The position numbers and the translations under genes were made by a program. From Acidobacteriota bacterium (GTDB lineage: Bacteria; Acidobacteriota; Vicinamibacteria; Vicinamibacterales; JAKQTR01), in assembly GCA_026393735.1 (NCBI GenBank), contig JAPKZP010000347.1:1-6828 (forward strand): 6,828 nucleotides of DNA, written 5' to 3'. Positions 1 to 5,497 of this stretch are shown here, piece after piece; position 1 is the stretch's first letter, and each line of letters opens with the position of its first letter. A model generated the notes under the pieces. That model did no database searches, was not told where the DNA came from, and saw only the letters and a list, made by a program, of their open reading frames with translations.

Positions 1-185
1 CTGCGATAACTGACACCCGCACGATGGTGGTTACTCCGCCGTTCAGTTCAACGCCCAATCACGCGAGGAACTCCAGCCTGCCACGGTGACGCCTTAGGCA
101 TGGGTGACATGCTCGCGTCCTGGCTCTTCTTCCCGCAGCACGGGCACGAATACGTGCGTTGGTAGCAACAGCCGACGGGTGGACC
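1..185. other. Unassigned left-edge region, downstream of the Cys-rich gene
   Basis: No gene can be supported here. Three short plus-strand frames close early: stops at 7-9 and 11-13, and the third at 87-89. Any of these could be the tail of a gene lying outside the window. A 21-codon plus-strand ORF from ATG 100 to TAG 165 has no ribosome binding site. On the minus strand, the frame of the Cys-rich gene continues past its TGA (188-186) to another stop at 51-49, and codes for five more cysteines including SCPCCGKK. No hairpin followed by a T-run was seen after the Cys-rich gene. Confidence 0.4.
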
Positions 186-734
186 TCAGCGGACGGGCCG
201 GTACAGCCAGTCCAGCGGACGCGCCTGCGCCTGGCTGCTGTCGGGGACGCCTCCCTTGACGACATACGGATACTCGGCCTTGCACAGGCACTTGCTGCAC
301 CCGGCTTCCGTGCAGTGCTTGTACTTGTAGAAGGTCGTGCAGCCTGCGGAGCCCTCCTCGTCCGTCTGGCCGTTACAGTTCTCGTCGCCGTTGCCGCACG
401 ACTCTGAACTCGCCCCAACCGCTCCGGTGCAGGGGCCAAAACTACCGCCGCTGCACCGCTGCGTACCGGCGCGGCAGTTGCCAACGCCGGCGGTGCCACC
501 CAGGGGGGTGCCGTCGCCATCCCTGTAGCACGATTGGCTGGCGCCGTCGTCGGGTTTGTTCGTGCACGTGCCGCTGGAACACGTGTCCGCGGTGCACGGG
601 TTGCCGTCGTTGCACTCGCGGTCGAACTTGCAGTGCTTCTGGGCCTGCAGAGCCTCAACCAGCGGAACATTCACGCTGCCGGAGGTAAGGGCCACCGCCA
701 CGATAGCCAGAATCAGGACGCGCCGCGTCAACAT
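186..734 (-). CDS. Secreted cysteine-rich protein with MopE-like putative metal-binding motif
   Basis: Predicted exported protein of 182 residues. Residues 1-31 look like a signal peptide (MLTRR, then a hydrophobic stretch to about residue 19), with cleavage likely near ALQAQ. The mature part holds all 16 cysteines (35, 41, 47, 52, 57, 69, 87, 94, 102, 113, 120, 132, 141, 146, 149, 151), an even number suited to disulfides. Residues 35-57 form a C-x5-C-x-DGN-x-C-x4-C-x4-C repeat common in extracellular proteins of myxobacteria and related phyla. Residues 113-127 (CGNGDENCNGQTDEE) match the 'putative metal-binding motif' family named after MopE; copper binding is known for the founding member and only inferred here. 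The C-terminal part (132-151) is a second cysteine cluster with no match I know. The start is ATG 734, not the longer frame from 842, because GGGAGG lies 6 nt upstream and a signal peptide follows at once. The frame stays open after the TGA stop and remains cysteine-rich. Ligand and role are unknown. Confidence 0.8.
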   Translation of the reverse strand: MLTRRVLILAIVAVALTSGSVNVPLVEALQAQKHCKFDRECNDGNPCTADTCSSGTCTNKPDDGASQSCYRDGDGTPLGGTAGVGNCRAGTQRCSGGSFGPCTGAVGASSESCGNGDENCNGQTDEEGSAGCTTFYKYKHCTEAGCSKCLCKAEYPYVVKGGVPDSSQAQARPLDWLYRPVR

Positions 735-738
735 GCCG

Positions 739-746
739 CACCTCCC
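739..746 (-). promoter_or_regulatory. Ribosome binding site GGGAGGTG fixing the start of the Cys-rich gene
   Basis: On the minus strand GGGAGG ends 6 nt before ATG 734. This near-perfect Shine-Dalgarno sequence selects ATG 734 over the in-frame ATG at 842, which would add 36 residues ahead of the signal peptide. Confidence 0.8.
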
Positions 747-773
747 GTGTTCGAGAATCGCCGCGCACCCGTG

Positions 774-802
774 AATATCGCGCCGGCCAGCGGGCGTGTC
801 AA
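774..802 (-). promoter_or_regulatory. Sigma70-type promoter of the Cys-rich gene
   Basis: Read on the minus strand, a perfect -35 box TTGACA (802-797) is separated by exactly 17 nt from GATATT (779-774), which matches 4 of 6 positions of the -10 consensus. Transcription would start near 767, giving a leader of about 33 nt that contains the ribosome binding site. The window is high in GC, so a perfect -35 at ideal spacing is unlikely by chance. Confidence 0.6.
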
Positions 803-1222
803 GAGGAGGGACCGGGAGGCACCCGCCGAATCCAACGGCCACTCTTCTGGCGTGATCGTGCCCCCATCATCACGGGCGTCACGACGGGAGCCCACGAGTG
901 GGGCCAGTTCCCGAAGAACTACCGTCCGACTGCGAGTGGTTCTTCAAGGCCGTGTGGGCCGTTGGCGCGGCCGGCACGGTGGTGGACGAACTCCAGCCCA
1001 AGATGCGCGCGGTCAGCACTTCTTCGATGTCCCTTCGCCCACATGAATAGTCGTCGCTAACCAGCAGCGGGAGTTGACGGCGCCCCATGGCGGGCCGAGA
1101 TTGTCATATGGACACCACAGAGATGTCAGCCCGCCGTGAAGTGGCGAGAACGCAGTAGGGCTCACGTTCTTCTGCTCTCATCTCAGAGGTGCGGTCCGTC
1201 CGGCGTGACAAGTTCTCATCAG
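803..1222. other. Largely non-coding stretch between divergent genes
   Basis: This lies between the promoter of the minus-strand Cys-rich gene and the ribosome binding site of the plus-strand lipoprotein gene. One weak ORF (898-1050, +) is listed separately. TTGACG at 1074-1079 and TTGTCA at 1101-1106 are -35-like, but neither has a convincing -10 box at 16-18 nt, so the lipoprotein promoter is unresolved. A near-repeat of the segment next to the lipoprotein ribosome binding site occurs at 1176-1189 (TCTCATCTCAGAGG), compared with TTCTCATCAGAGG at 1213-1225. No terminator or RNA gene was recognised. Confidence 0.4.
898..1050 (+). CDS. Doubtful 50-residue ORF, possibly a gene remnant
   Basis: GTG 898 follows GGGAG (886-890) by 7 nt and opens a 50-residue frame ending in TAG at 1050. 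From about residue 9 to 38 the codons are mostly GC-ending, and the product looks protein-like (DCEWFFKAVWAVG, then TVVDELQPK). The last part faintly resembles the final strand of a BON domain (a GV..VVNEL pattern), but this is too short to assign. The tail after residue 39 is Ser/Arg-rich and looks non-coding. It could be a small gene, an eroded end of a longer gene, or chance. The opposite strand also has an open frame (1088-879), which weakens the case. Confidence 0.2.
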   Translation: MGPVPEELPSDCEWFFKAVWAVGAAGTVVDELQPKMRAVSTSSMSLRPHE

Positions 1223-1228
1223 AGGAGG
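1223..1228 (+). promoter_or_regulatory. Ribosome binding site AGGAGG choosing ATG 1236 over ATG 1230
   Basis: AGGAGG at 1223-1228 is separated from ATG 1236 by 7 nt, which is optimal. From ATG 1230 it is separated by 1 nt, which is too close. The start two codons downstream of the longest frame is therefore preferred. Confidence 0.75.
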
Positions 1229-1235
1229 GATGTTG

Positions 1236-2600
1236 ATGAGAAAGCGTTCTTGTTTTGCTGTTGCGGCGTTCCTCGTGTCTGGGTTCCTGATGTCCGGTTG
1301 CGGGGGGGACGGTCTATCGCCACCCACGACGCCGTCGGACGTCGCGCAATCCGCACCGGGGGTTGGGCAGGCAGCGGATGGGCGAACGGCTGGTTCCGCG
1401 CCCGCCGGAACGGCTCGTGTCGCGCCCGCCGGGCCGAACGACGTTGTGGACGGATCGGCGCCGCTGACAGTACCTCCAGCCTCGGTCGCGTCGTTCGACG
1501 GGGCCGTTCCCTCAGCAACGTGGCGGCCGTTATCGACCCCTGTTGCCCAGCCAGTTGCCTTCGTTGGCCCCCAGTTTGGCCCGAACGGCAGCTCTCAGGC
1601 GGGGGTCGCCGTCGGCGCGGGCGGTTCGAAGCCGAGCGCAACCGGCGCGGATGCGACCGGGGCAATCATCGCTCCGGCGCTGCTACCGCCGGTGGTTGAC
1701 GGCGCATCGGTGACGATCGCGTGGGTGCCGATTCCCGGAGGTGACCAGCCCACTGGCTGGAGACTGGTCTGGAGTACCTCCTCGGAAGCCGGCTCCTTCT
1801 CGTTTGGTGTGGGCACCCTGTCTGCCCGCGCCGACGGCGTGTGGCCGGGCAATTACTCCGTGACGGTGTGCGCCGTGAACAGCGCCGGCGCGTACCTGGA
1901 CTTCTGCTCACGGGTCCAGACGTTTTCGATCACTCCTCAATATCCGAATCCGCCGCGAAACTTGAGGTACACGGTCGCCGGCAACGGGACCACCGTCACG
2001 CTGGAGTGGGACGCCCCTGCTCAACCTCCTCCGGTCGACGAGTACGTGGTCCTCTACCAGGGCCAACGCATTCCGGTTGGCGGATCCCTTCGAGCGGCCG
2101 GAGACCTGGCTCCGGGCACCTACCTCGTCGGCGTCCTGGCGAGGAACCGCTCCGGAGAAAGCGCGGCCGCCACAATCACCATTCAAGTTGTCCAACCGAG
2201 AGGAACTTACTCCGGGCCGTTCAGAGCCACGACCACCATCAGGAGGGACTTTACGGACGGGAGATGTTACTGGTACACGATCTACGCCGGCAACATCCTG
2301 GTGACCCTGACCACGCAATCCAACGGCTCGGTGAGCGGCAGCGTGCGCGTCAGCGGAACGTGGAGTGCAACGCTGACGTCCCAGACGCGGCCCTGCAGGT
2401 CCGCATCAGGAACGTACAACGACACGGCGCCGGCCTCCGGTACCAGAACCGCCTTCTCGGCCGATGGCATCGACATGGATATTGCGACCGGCAGCTTCAG
2501 AGGTCAGATCGTAGACTCAACGGTGCTGGGAACGCTGAGCAACGCATACAAGTATGGGAGTGGCTTTGCGACCTGGACAGGGAGCCTTCCAGGGAGCTAA
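1236..2600 (+). CDS. Predicted lipoprotein with two fibronectin-III-like domains and beta-rich C-terminal domain
   Basis: Protein of 454 residues. The N-terminus MRKR, a hydrophobic core (7-18) and the lipobox LMSGC predict lipidation at Cys22. No Asp follows at +2, so outer-membrane sorting is plausible. Residues 23-145 are a Pro/Ala/Gly/Ser/Val-rich linker without clear domains. Residues about 146-233 and 237-319 read as two fibronectin-III-like beta sandwiches: each has an early Trp strand (VTIAW, VTLEWDAP) and a late G-x-Y strand (GNYSVTVCAVN, GTYLVGVLARN). Residues 323-452 form a separate beta-rich domain (GTYSGPF, NILVTLTTQSNGSVSGSV, GTWSATL) with two cysteines at 344 and 387. The QSNGSVSGS turn resembles beta-barrel or lipocalin-like repeats in Acidobacteriota lipoproteins, but I cannot name the family. 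The likely role is surface binding or adhesion, by inference only. It stands alone on the plus strand and converges on the membrane-protein gene, sharing 4 nt. The coding frame is intact. Confidence 0.8.
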   Translation: MRKRSCFAVAAFLVSGFLMSGCGGDGLSPPTTPSDVAQSAPGVGQAADGRTAGSAPAGTARVAPAGPNDVVDGSAPLTVPPASVASFDGAVPSATWRPLSTPVAQPVAFVGPQFGPNGSSQAGVAVGAGGSKPSATGADATGAIIAPALLPPVVDGASVTIAWVPIPGGDQPTGWRLVWSTSSEAGSFSFGVGTLSARADGVWPGNYSVTVCAVNSAGAYLDFCSRVQTFSITPQYPNPPRNLRYTVAGNGTTVTLEWDAPAQPPPVDEYVVLYQGQRIPVGGSLRAAGDLAPGTYLVGVLARNRSGESAAATITIQVVQPRGTYSGPFRATTTIRRDFTDGRCYWYTIYAGNILVTLTTQSNGSVSGSVRVSGTWSATLTSQTRPCRSASGTYNDTAPASGTRTAFSADGIDMDIATGSFRGQIVDSTVLGTLSNAYKYGSGFATWTGSLPGS

Positions 2601-2992
2601 GTGCCGCGCTTCTGCGCCAGACGGGCACCCACGACCGCGGGGATGCCGAGCAACGCGGCGAACGAGAAGAAGACGAGCGCGGCAACGGGCAGTCCGTCGA
2701 GCCGCGGCCCCGCGTACAGGAAGGTCACGAGGTCTCCCAGGAAGACCAGCCCGAGCAACAGGCTCGGTGCGGCGAGCGCGGCCGCGCCGGCGAGGCCGTT
2801 CGTGCGGCTTCGCCGGCCGAGGAGACGGCCCACCGCAAACGCGACGCCGATGGCGGGGACGGCGAACGCCACGGCAATCCACCACTGGAGGCTCATGGCG
2901 GCTGCGAACAAGGCAAAGGCGCCGACGCCACACACGGCGCATCCCAGCAACGCGGTCAGGGCGATTGCGACCGGCGAGACGGCTGTTTTCAC
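2597..2992 (-). CDS. Small integral membrane protein with four predicted helices
   Basis: Hypothetical protein of 131 residues. Predicted membrane segments are about 8-32, 36-55, 67-92 and 101-123, with a short basic loop (GRRSRTNG, 59-66) between the second and third. WW at 37-38 sits at the start of helix 2. The tail (RLAQKRGT) is basic, which by the positive-inside rule puts the loop and C-terminus in the cytoplasm. I recognise no catalytic or transport motif. The start is GTG 2992, because AGAGGAA lies just upstream with GAGG 7 nt away. ATG 3019 would add nine residues but has no clear ribosome binding site. The longest open frame (from 3118) would run through the MBL-like scrap and is rejected. 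Its TAG stop overlaps the lipoprotein TAA. It lies divergent to the MBL-like 5' fragment at 3070, which suggests an old shared control region. Confidence 0.65.
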   Translation of the reverse strand: MKTAVSPVAIALTALLGCAVCGVGAFALFAAAMSLQWWIAVAFAVPAIGVAFAVGRLLGRRSRTNGLAGAAALAAPSLLLGLVFLGDLVTFLYAGPRLDGLPVAALVFFSFAALLGIPAVVGARLAQKRGT

Positions 2993-2997
2993 GGTGA

Positions 2998-3004
2998 TTC
3001 CTCT
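2998..3004 (-). promoter_or_regulatory. Ribosome binding site supporting GTG start at 2992
   Basis: Minus-strand AGAGGAA places GAGG 7 nt before GTG 2992. This decides for the GTG start over the upstream ATG at 3019. Confidence 0.55.
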
Positions 3005-3013
3005 ACCTGAGCG

Positions 3014-3019
3014 TATCAT
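3014..3019 (+). promoter_or_regulatory. Candidate -10 box upstream of the MBL-like gene fragment
   Basis: TATCAT matches the -10 consensus at 5 of 6 positions and lies about 50 nt before ATG 3070. No good -35 box is seen 16-18 nt upstream (ACGGTG at that place). The same TATCATG string occurs as the -10 of the propeller-regulator gene on the other strand. This suggests the fragment once had its own promoter, but alone it is weak evidence. Confidence 0.3.
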
Positions 3020-3069
3020 GGCTTGCCGCACCGCCTGCGGGCCTCGTCCTGCTGCCGCCCGAGGTTCCC

Positions 3070-3105
3070 ATGAACGTCGACAACCTCCACTGGCTCGGGG
3101 ATTGA
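3070..3105 (+). pseudogene. 5' fragment of a probable MBL-fold (UPF0173-like) hydrolase gene
   Basis: ATG 3070 follows GAGG (3061-3064) by 5 nt and encodes MNVDNLHWLG, then Asp and a TGA stop (3103-3105). From memory, metallo-beta-lactamase-fold hydrolases of the UPF0173/UlaG-like type begin with a strand of the form ...LxWLGH-(A/D)-SF-I, and Acidobacteriota members often start with MNxDNLHWLGH. The match runs through the Gly and stops just before the expected His. No continuation of the family (SFRI or the HxHxDH motif) was found in any frame downstream. The next bases are the 3' end of the minus-strand regulator gene. A usable ribosome binding site and a candidate -10 at 3014 support a former real gene. 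The reading is that a deletion removed the rest of the gene and joined its start to the neighbour's end. The alternative is a chance 11-codon ORF. Confidence 0.45.
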
Positions 3106-3117
3106 CGGACCCATGCA

Positions 3118-5211
3118 CTAGGGTGACGGCGGCAGCAGCGCGTGGCTCAGACGCCAGATGGCTCCCTTGATCGCGATCTCGTGGTAGGCCAGTTGTCGTC
3201 CGTCCGGACGGACCTGTACGTCAAGCACGCGGTGGGTCTTGACGCCTAGCGAGACCGGCCGCGGATCGTCTAGCGACACACCGATGAGTTCGCCCGCCGC
3301 TGCGTCGCGCCGCCCCTTGGCGTACACGACGCGCTGCCCGTCTGGTGCCCATGTCATTGCGCTGATCCAGTCGGGCATTGTCATGCGCACGAGTTCGCGC
3401 GGCACCGTCGAGTCCAGGGCGATCACCATGAGCGACACGCGACCGGACGCAGCGTCGTGTGTGCTGTAAGCCAGCGAACGTCCGTCCGGCGAAAGCGAGA
3501 CCGTGTCGTCCGCGGGTGGTGAGACGGTCCGTTCCTGCCCGGTGTCGATCTGCCTGACGATGACCGGGCCGCCCCAGTACTTGTAGAAGACCGCGGTGCT
3601 TGCGCCGGCCCAGCAGAGCTGGCGCGGCCTGTCAGCGAGGGAAGGGGGCACAACCGCGGTCGCCTTTCCCGTGTCGACGTCGACGCGGTACACCGTCGGC
3701 CGTTGGCCCGTCTCAGCGCCGGCGATCAGGATCGATCGGCCGTCAGGCGACCATCGGGGCCTCGTGAGTGACGTGAGCGCGCACTGGATCTCCCGTTCCG
3801 CCCCGGTGGCAAGCAGGCGAATCACGAGCGTGGATTCGGCGGCTCCGGCGTGCAGGCGGTTGGAATCGTAGACGCCGCCCTTGAGGTACGCGAGGCGTGC
3901 TCCGTCCGGCGACCATGTCGCACCGCGCGTCATGCCGACCGCCTGGGGCGCAATCGAAATGCCCGGCCCCGACGCCATCAGCGACCGAGGATCCAGATCG
4001 ACGCTCAACACGTCCTCCATGCTCTCGATCACGGCATACGAGAGGACGCCATCAGCGTCGATACCCATTGGCCACGCGCGCGCCATGTCGTGCTTCACGA
4101 CTTCCGGCTGGCCCTGAGGCGAGCCGGCCGCTATCCGCTGCGACCAGAGCGCGGCAACTCCGGTGCGATCGCTCAGGAACAGCACCTGGCTCGCGTCGGC
4201 GGACCACACGGGCGCCGTGTCGTACGCCGGGTGCTCGACGAGCGGCGTCTCCTTGCCGGTCGCGGTCGAAATGAGCCAGATGTCGCGGTCCTGCTCGCCC
4301 TTGACGGACGGGCGGTCGTACGCGATGAATCGGCCGTCGGGCGAAAGCGTGGCACGCTCGGGTCGGCGCTCGATCTGCTTTTCGAATGCAATCGTGCCAT
4401 CCGATGCCGACATCAGCACGAGCGTTGACGAGCTGCTGCCATCTCTCAACATTACCGCCAGCAGGGACCGGCCGTCGCGCGACCACTCGTACGGAGTTGC
4501 CTGAATCGTCGCCTCACTGCGGTGGATCGGACGGCTTCCTCCGCCGTCGACCCGAGCGAGGTGAATCTCCTTCAGGTTGCCCTTTCCCCACGAGAACGCG
4601 ACCTGCGTTCCGTCCGGAGAAACCTTGGGGTCGGTCGCCCACTCGTGGCGGTCGTGCGGATGGAACCAGGTGGTGTGGCGCGTCAGGCGCCGGCGCATAC
4701 CGGTGGCGGGATCGAGCACGACCAGGTCGCCCCTCGTCCAGTCGGTGTAGAACACATGCCTGGCATCCGCCGCGATGGACGTGGTGAAGGTCAGTTCCGG
4801 GCCCTCCCACTGCCGGACCGCCTGCACGCTGCCCAGATCAGAGGCCGGCCCGATCAGCCCGTTCAGCCGCAGCACGCCCCAGCCGGTTACGGCGATCACG
4901 ACGATCAGGAGGGCGGAGAACCCGAACCAGGCCAGTGTCGGCCTGCGAATCCAGGCCTCCATTCGCGGATGGTCGTCCGGCGGGGACGCCTGGACGCGAG
5001 GCTGCCACCAGGCATCCAACTCGGGCTTGAAGGCGTACACGCCGCCGATTCCCGGAGTGCGGTGGCGATGAACCGGAAGACCGTCGATCCGCTCCCAGCG
5101 CTGGACGGTCCGGACGTCCCGCTTCAGGTATGCCGCGATGTCTTTCCAGGAATCGAGCCGTTCCCCATGGGGCTCCGGGGCCGACGACGGTACGGGGTGG
5201 GCATCTGCCAT
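3118..5211 (-). CDS. Transmembrane regulator: N-terminal HTH, one membrane helix, PD40/TolB-like beta-propeller
   Basis: Protein of 697 residues. Residues about 18-70 form an excisionase/MerR-like helix-turn-helix domain (LDSWKDIAAYL, RTVQRWER, then the wing GGVYAF and LDAWW) typical of a large Acidobacteriota family. Residues about 94-114 are a single membrane helix preceded by WIRR, so the HTH should be cytoplasmic and the rest periplasmic. Residues 140-690 hold PD40/WD40-like repeats recognised by S/W-P-D-G-x-x-(L/I/V)-A-Y. PDG is seen at about 199, 291, 435, 489, 575, 623 and 669, with weaker copies at 246 (RDG) and 338 (ADA), consistent with one or two propellers. The inferred role is a one-component membrane sensor that binds a ligand or protein outside and acts on transcription inside. 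The target is unknown. The start is ATG 5211: an in-frame TGA lies six codons upstream and no other start precedes the HTH. There is no clear Shine-Dalgarno sequence. A promoter with a 26-nt leader is predicted at 5244-5272. The coding frame is intact. Confidence 0.85.
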   Translation of the reverse strand: MADAHPVPSSAPEPHGERLDSWKDIAAYLKRDVRTVQRWERIDGLPVHRHRTPGIGGVYAFKPELDAWWQPRVQASPPDDHPRMEAWIRRPTLAWFGFSALLIVVIAVTGWGVLRLNGLIGPASDLGSVQAVRQWEGPELTFTTSIAADARHVFYTDWTRGDLVVLDPATGMRRRLTRHTTWFHPHDRHEWATDPKVSPDGTQVAFSWGKGNLKEIHLARVDGGGSRPIHRSEATIQATPYEWSRDGRSLLAVMLRDGSSSSTLVLMSASDGTIAFEKQIERRPERATLSPDGRFIAYDRPSVKGEQDRDIWLISTATGKETPLVEHPAYDTAPVWSADASQVLFLSDRTGVAALWSQRIAAGSPQGQPEVVKHDMARAWPMGIDADGVLSYAVIESMEDVLSVDLDPRSLMASGPGISIAPQAVGMTRGATWSPDGARLAYLKGGVYDSNRLHAGAAESTLVIRLLATGAEREIQCALTSLTRPRWSPDGRSILIAGAETGQRPTVYRVDVDTGKATAVVPPSLADRPRQLCWAGASTAVFYKYWGGPVIVRQIDTGQERTVSPPADDTVSLSPDGRSLAYSTHDAASGRVSLMVIALDSTVPRELVRMTMPDWISAMTWAPDGQRVVYAKGRRDAAAGELIGVSLDDPRPVSLGVKTHRVLDVQVRPDGRQLAYHEIAIKGAIWRLSHALLPPSP

Positions 5212-5243
5212 GGTCTGGACAGGTCGTCAGGTTGTTCGCGGGC

Positions 5244-5272
5244 ATGATACTGCCTCCCCTCCGCCCACACAA
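5244..5272 (-). promoter_or_regulatory. Sigma70-type promoter of the HTH-propeller gene
   Basis: On the minus strand TTGTGT (5272-5267) is separated by 17 nt from TATCAT (5249-5244), which matches the -10 consensus at 5 of 6. Transcription would start near 5237, leaving a leader of about 26 nt before ATG 5211. That leader has no clear ribosome binding site. The spacer is purine-rich (GGAGGGGAGG) and would itself be a ribosome binding site for an out-of-frame ATG at 5245 if transcription began further upstream. Confidence 0.5.
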
Positions 5273-5336
5273 TCGGTCCGAATCGCCCAGAAGCGGCCCG
5301 AACCCGTCAGGAACGAACGTGCCGGTCGCGTGCGCC

Positions 5337-5348
5337 ATGTCACGACAT
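5337..5348. promoter_or_regulatory. Short palindrome ATGTC-AC-GACAT in the divergent control region
   Basis: Five-base inverted arms with a 2-base centre sit about midway between the HTH-propeller start and the secreted-protein start. Its place fits an operator for a dimeric HTH protein such as the adjacent regulator. A 5-bp arm can occur by chance, and no second copy was noticed. Confidence 0.2.
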
Positions 5349-5464
5349 TCGGGGGTGTGTCGTCTCGTGCCGCTGGCAACCACGGCCCGGGGGGCGTACA
5401 TTGACACAATGCTGGCGGGAAGCCGAGCCATCGCGCCCGGTGGGTAGACCCGTCGTCTCAGGTC

Positions 5465-5471
5465 GAGGAGG
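5465..5471 (+). promoter_or_regulatory. Ribosome binding site GAGGAGG ahead of the secreted-protein gene
   Basis: GAGGAGG lies 4 nt before ATG 5476, 8 nt before CTG 5480, and 26 nt before TTG 5498. The ATG is out of frame with the signal peptide that follows, while CTG 5480 and TTG 5498 are in frame. The site is strong enough to mark the true translation start region. Confidence 0.65.
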
Positions 5472-5497
5472 TCACATGCCTGTCGGCGGCGGTTGGT

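Noticed and set aside
186..188. TGA in a cysteine-rich frame as a selenocysteine codon
   Set aside because: No stem-loop of SECIS type was seen after the TGA, and the residues around it (RPVR-TGA-GPP) are not a known selenoprotein context.
879..1088. A 69-codon minus-strand ORF starting at ATG 1088
   Set aside because: It has no ribosome binding site, a Ser/Thr-rich tail and no recognisable domain. The opposite-strand ORF is slightly more protein-like, though neither is secure.
1841..3010. A 389-codon plus-strand frame covering the end of the lipoprotein and the membrane gene
   Set aside because: It reads highly charged low-complexity sequence and is a shadow of the lipoprotein frame and of the antisense of the four-helix protein.
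3120..5120. Several long plus- and minus-strand frames inside the propeller-regulator gene
   Set aside because: They are Arg/Pro/Ser-rich shadows of a GC-rich gene. The 697-residue frame has clear domains and repeats and they do not.
5401..5406. Perfect TTGACA as the -35 box of the secreted-protein gene
   Set aside because: No -10-like sequence lies 15-19 nt downstream: that stretch is GC-rich, and the nearby CACAAT overlaps the box itself.
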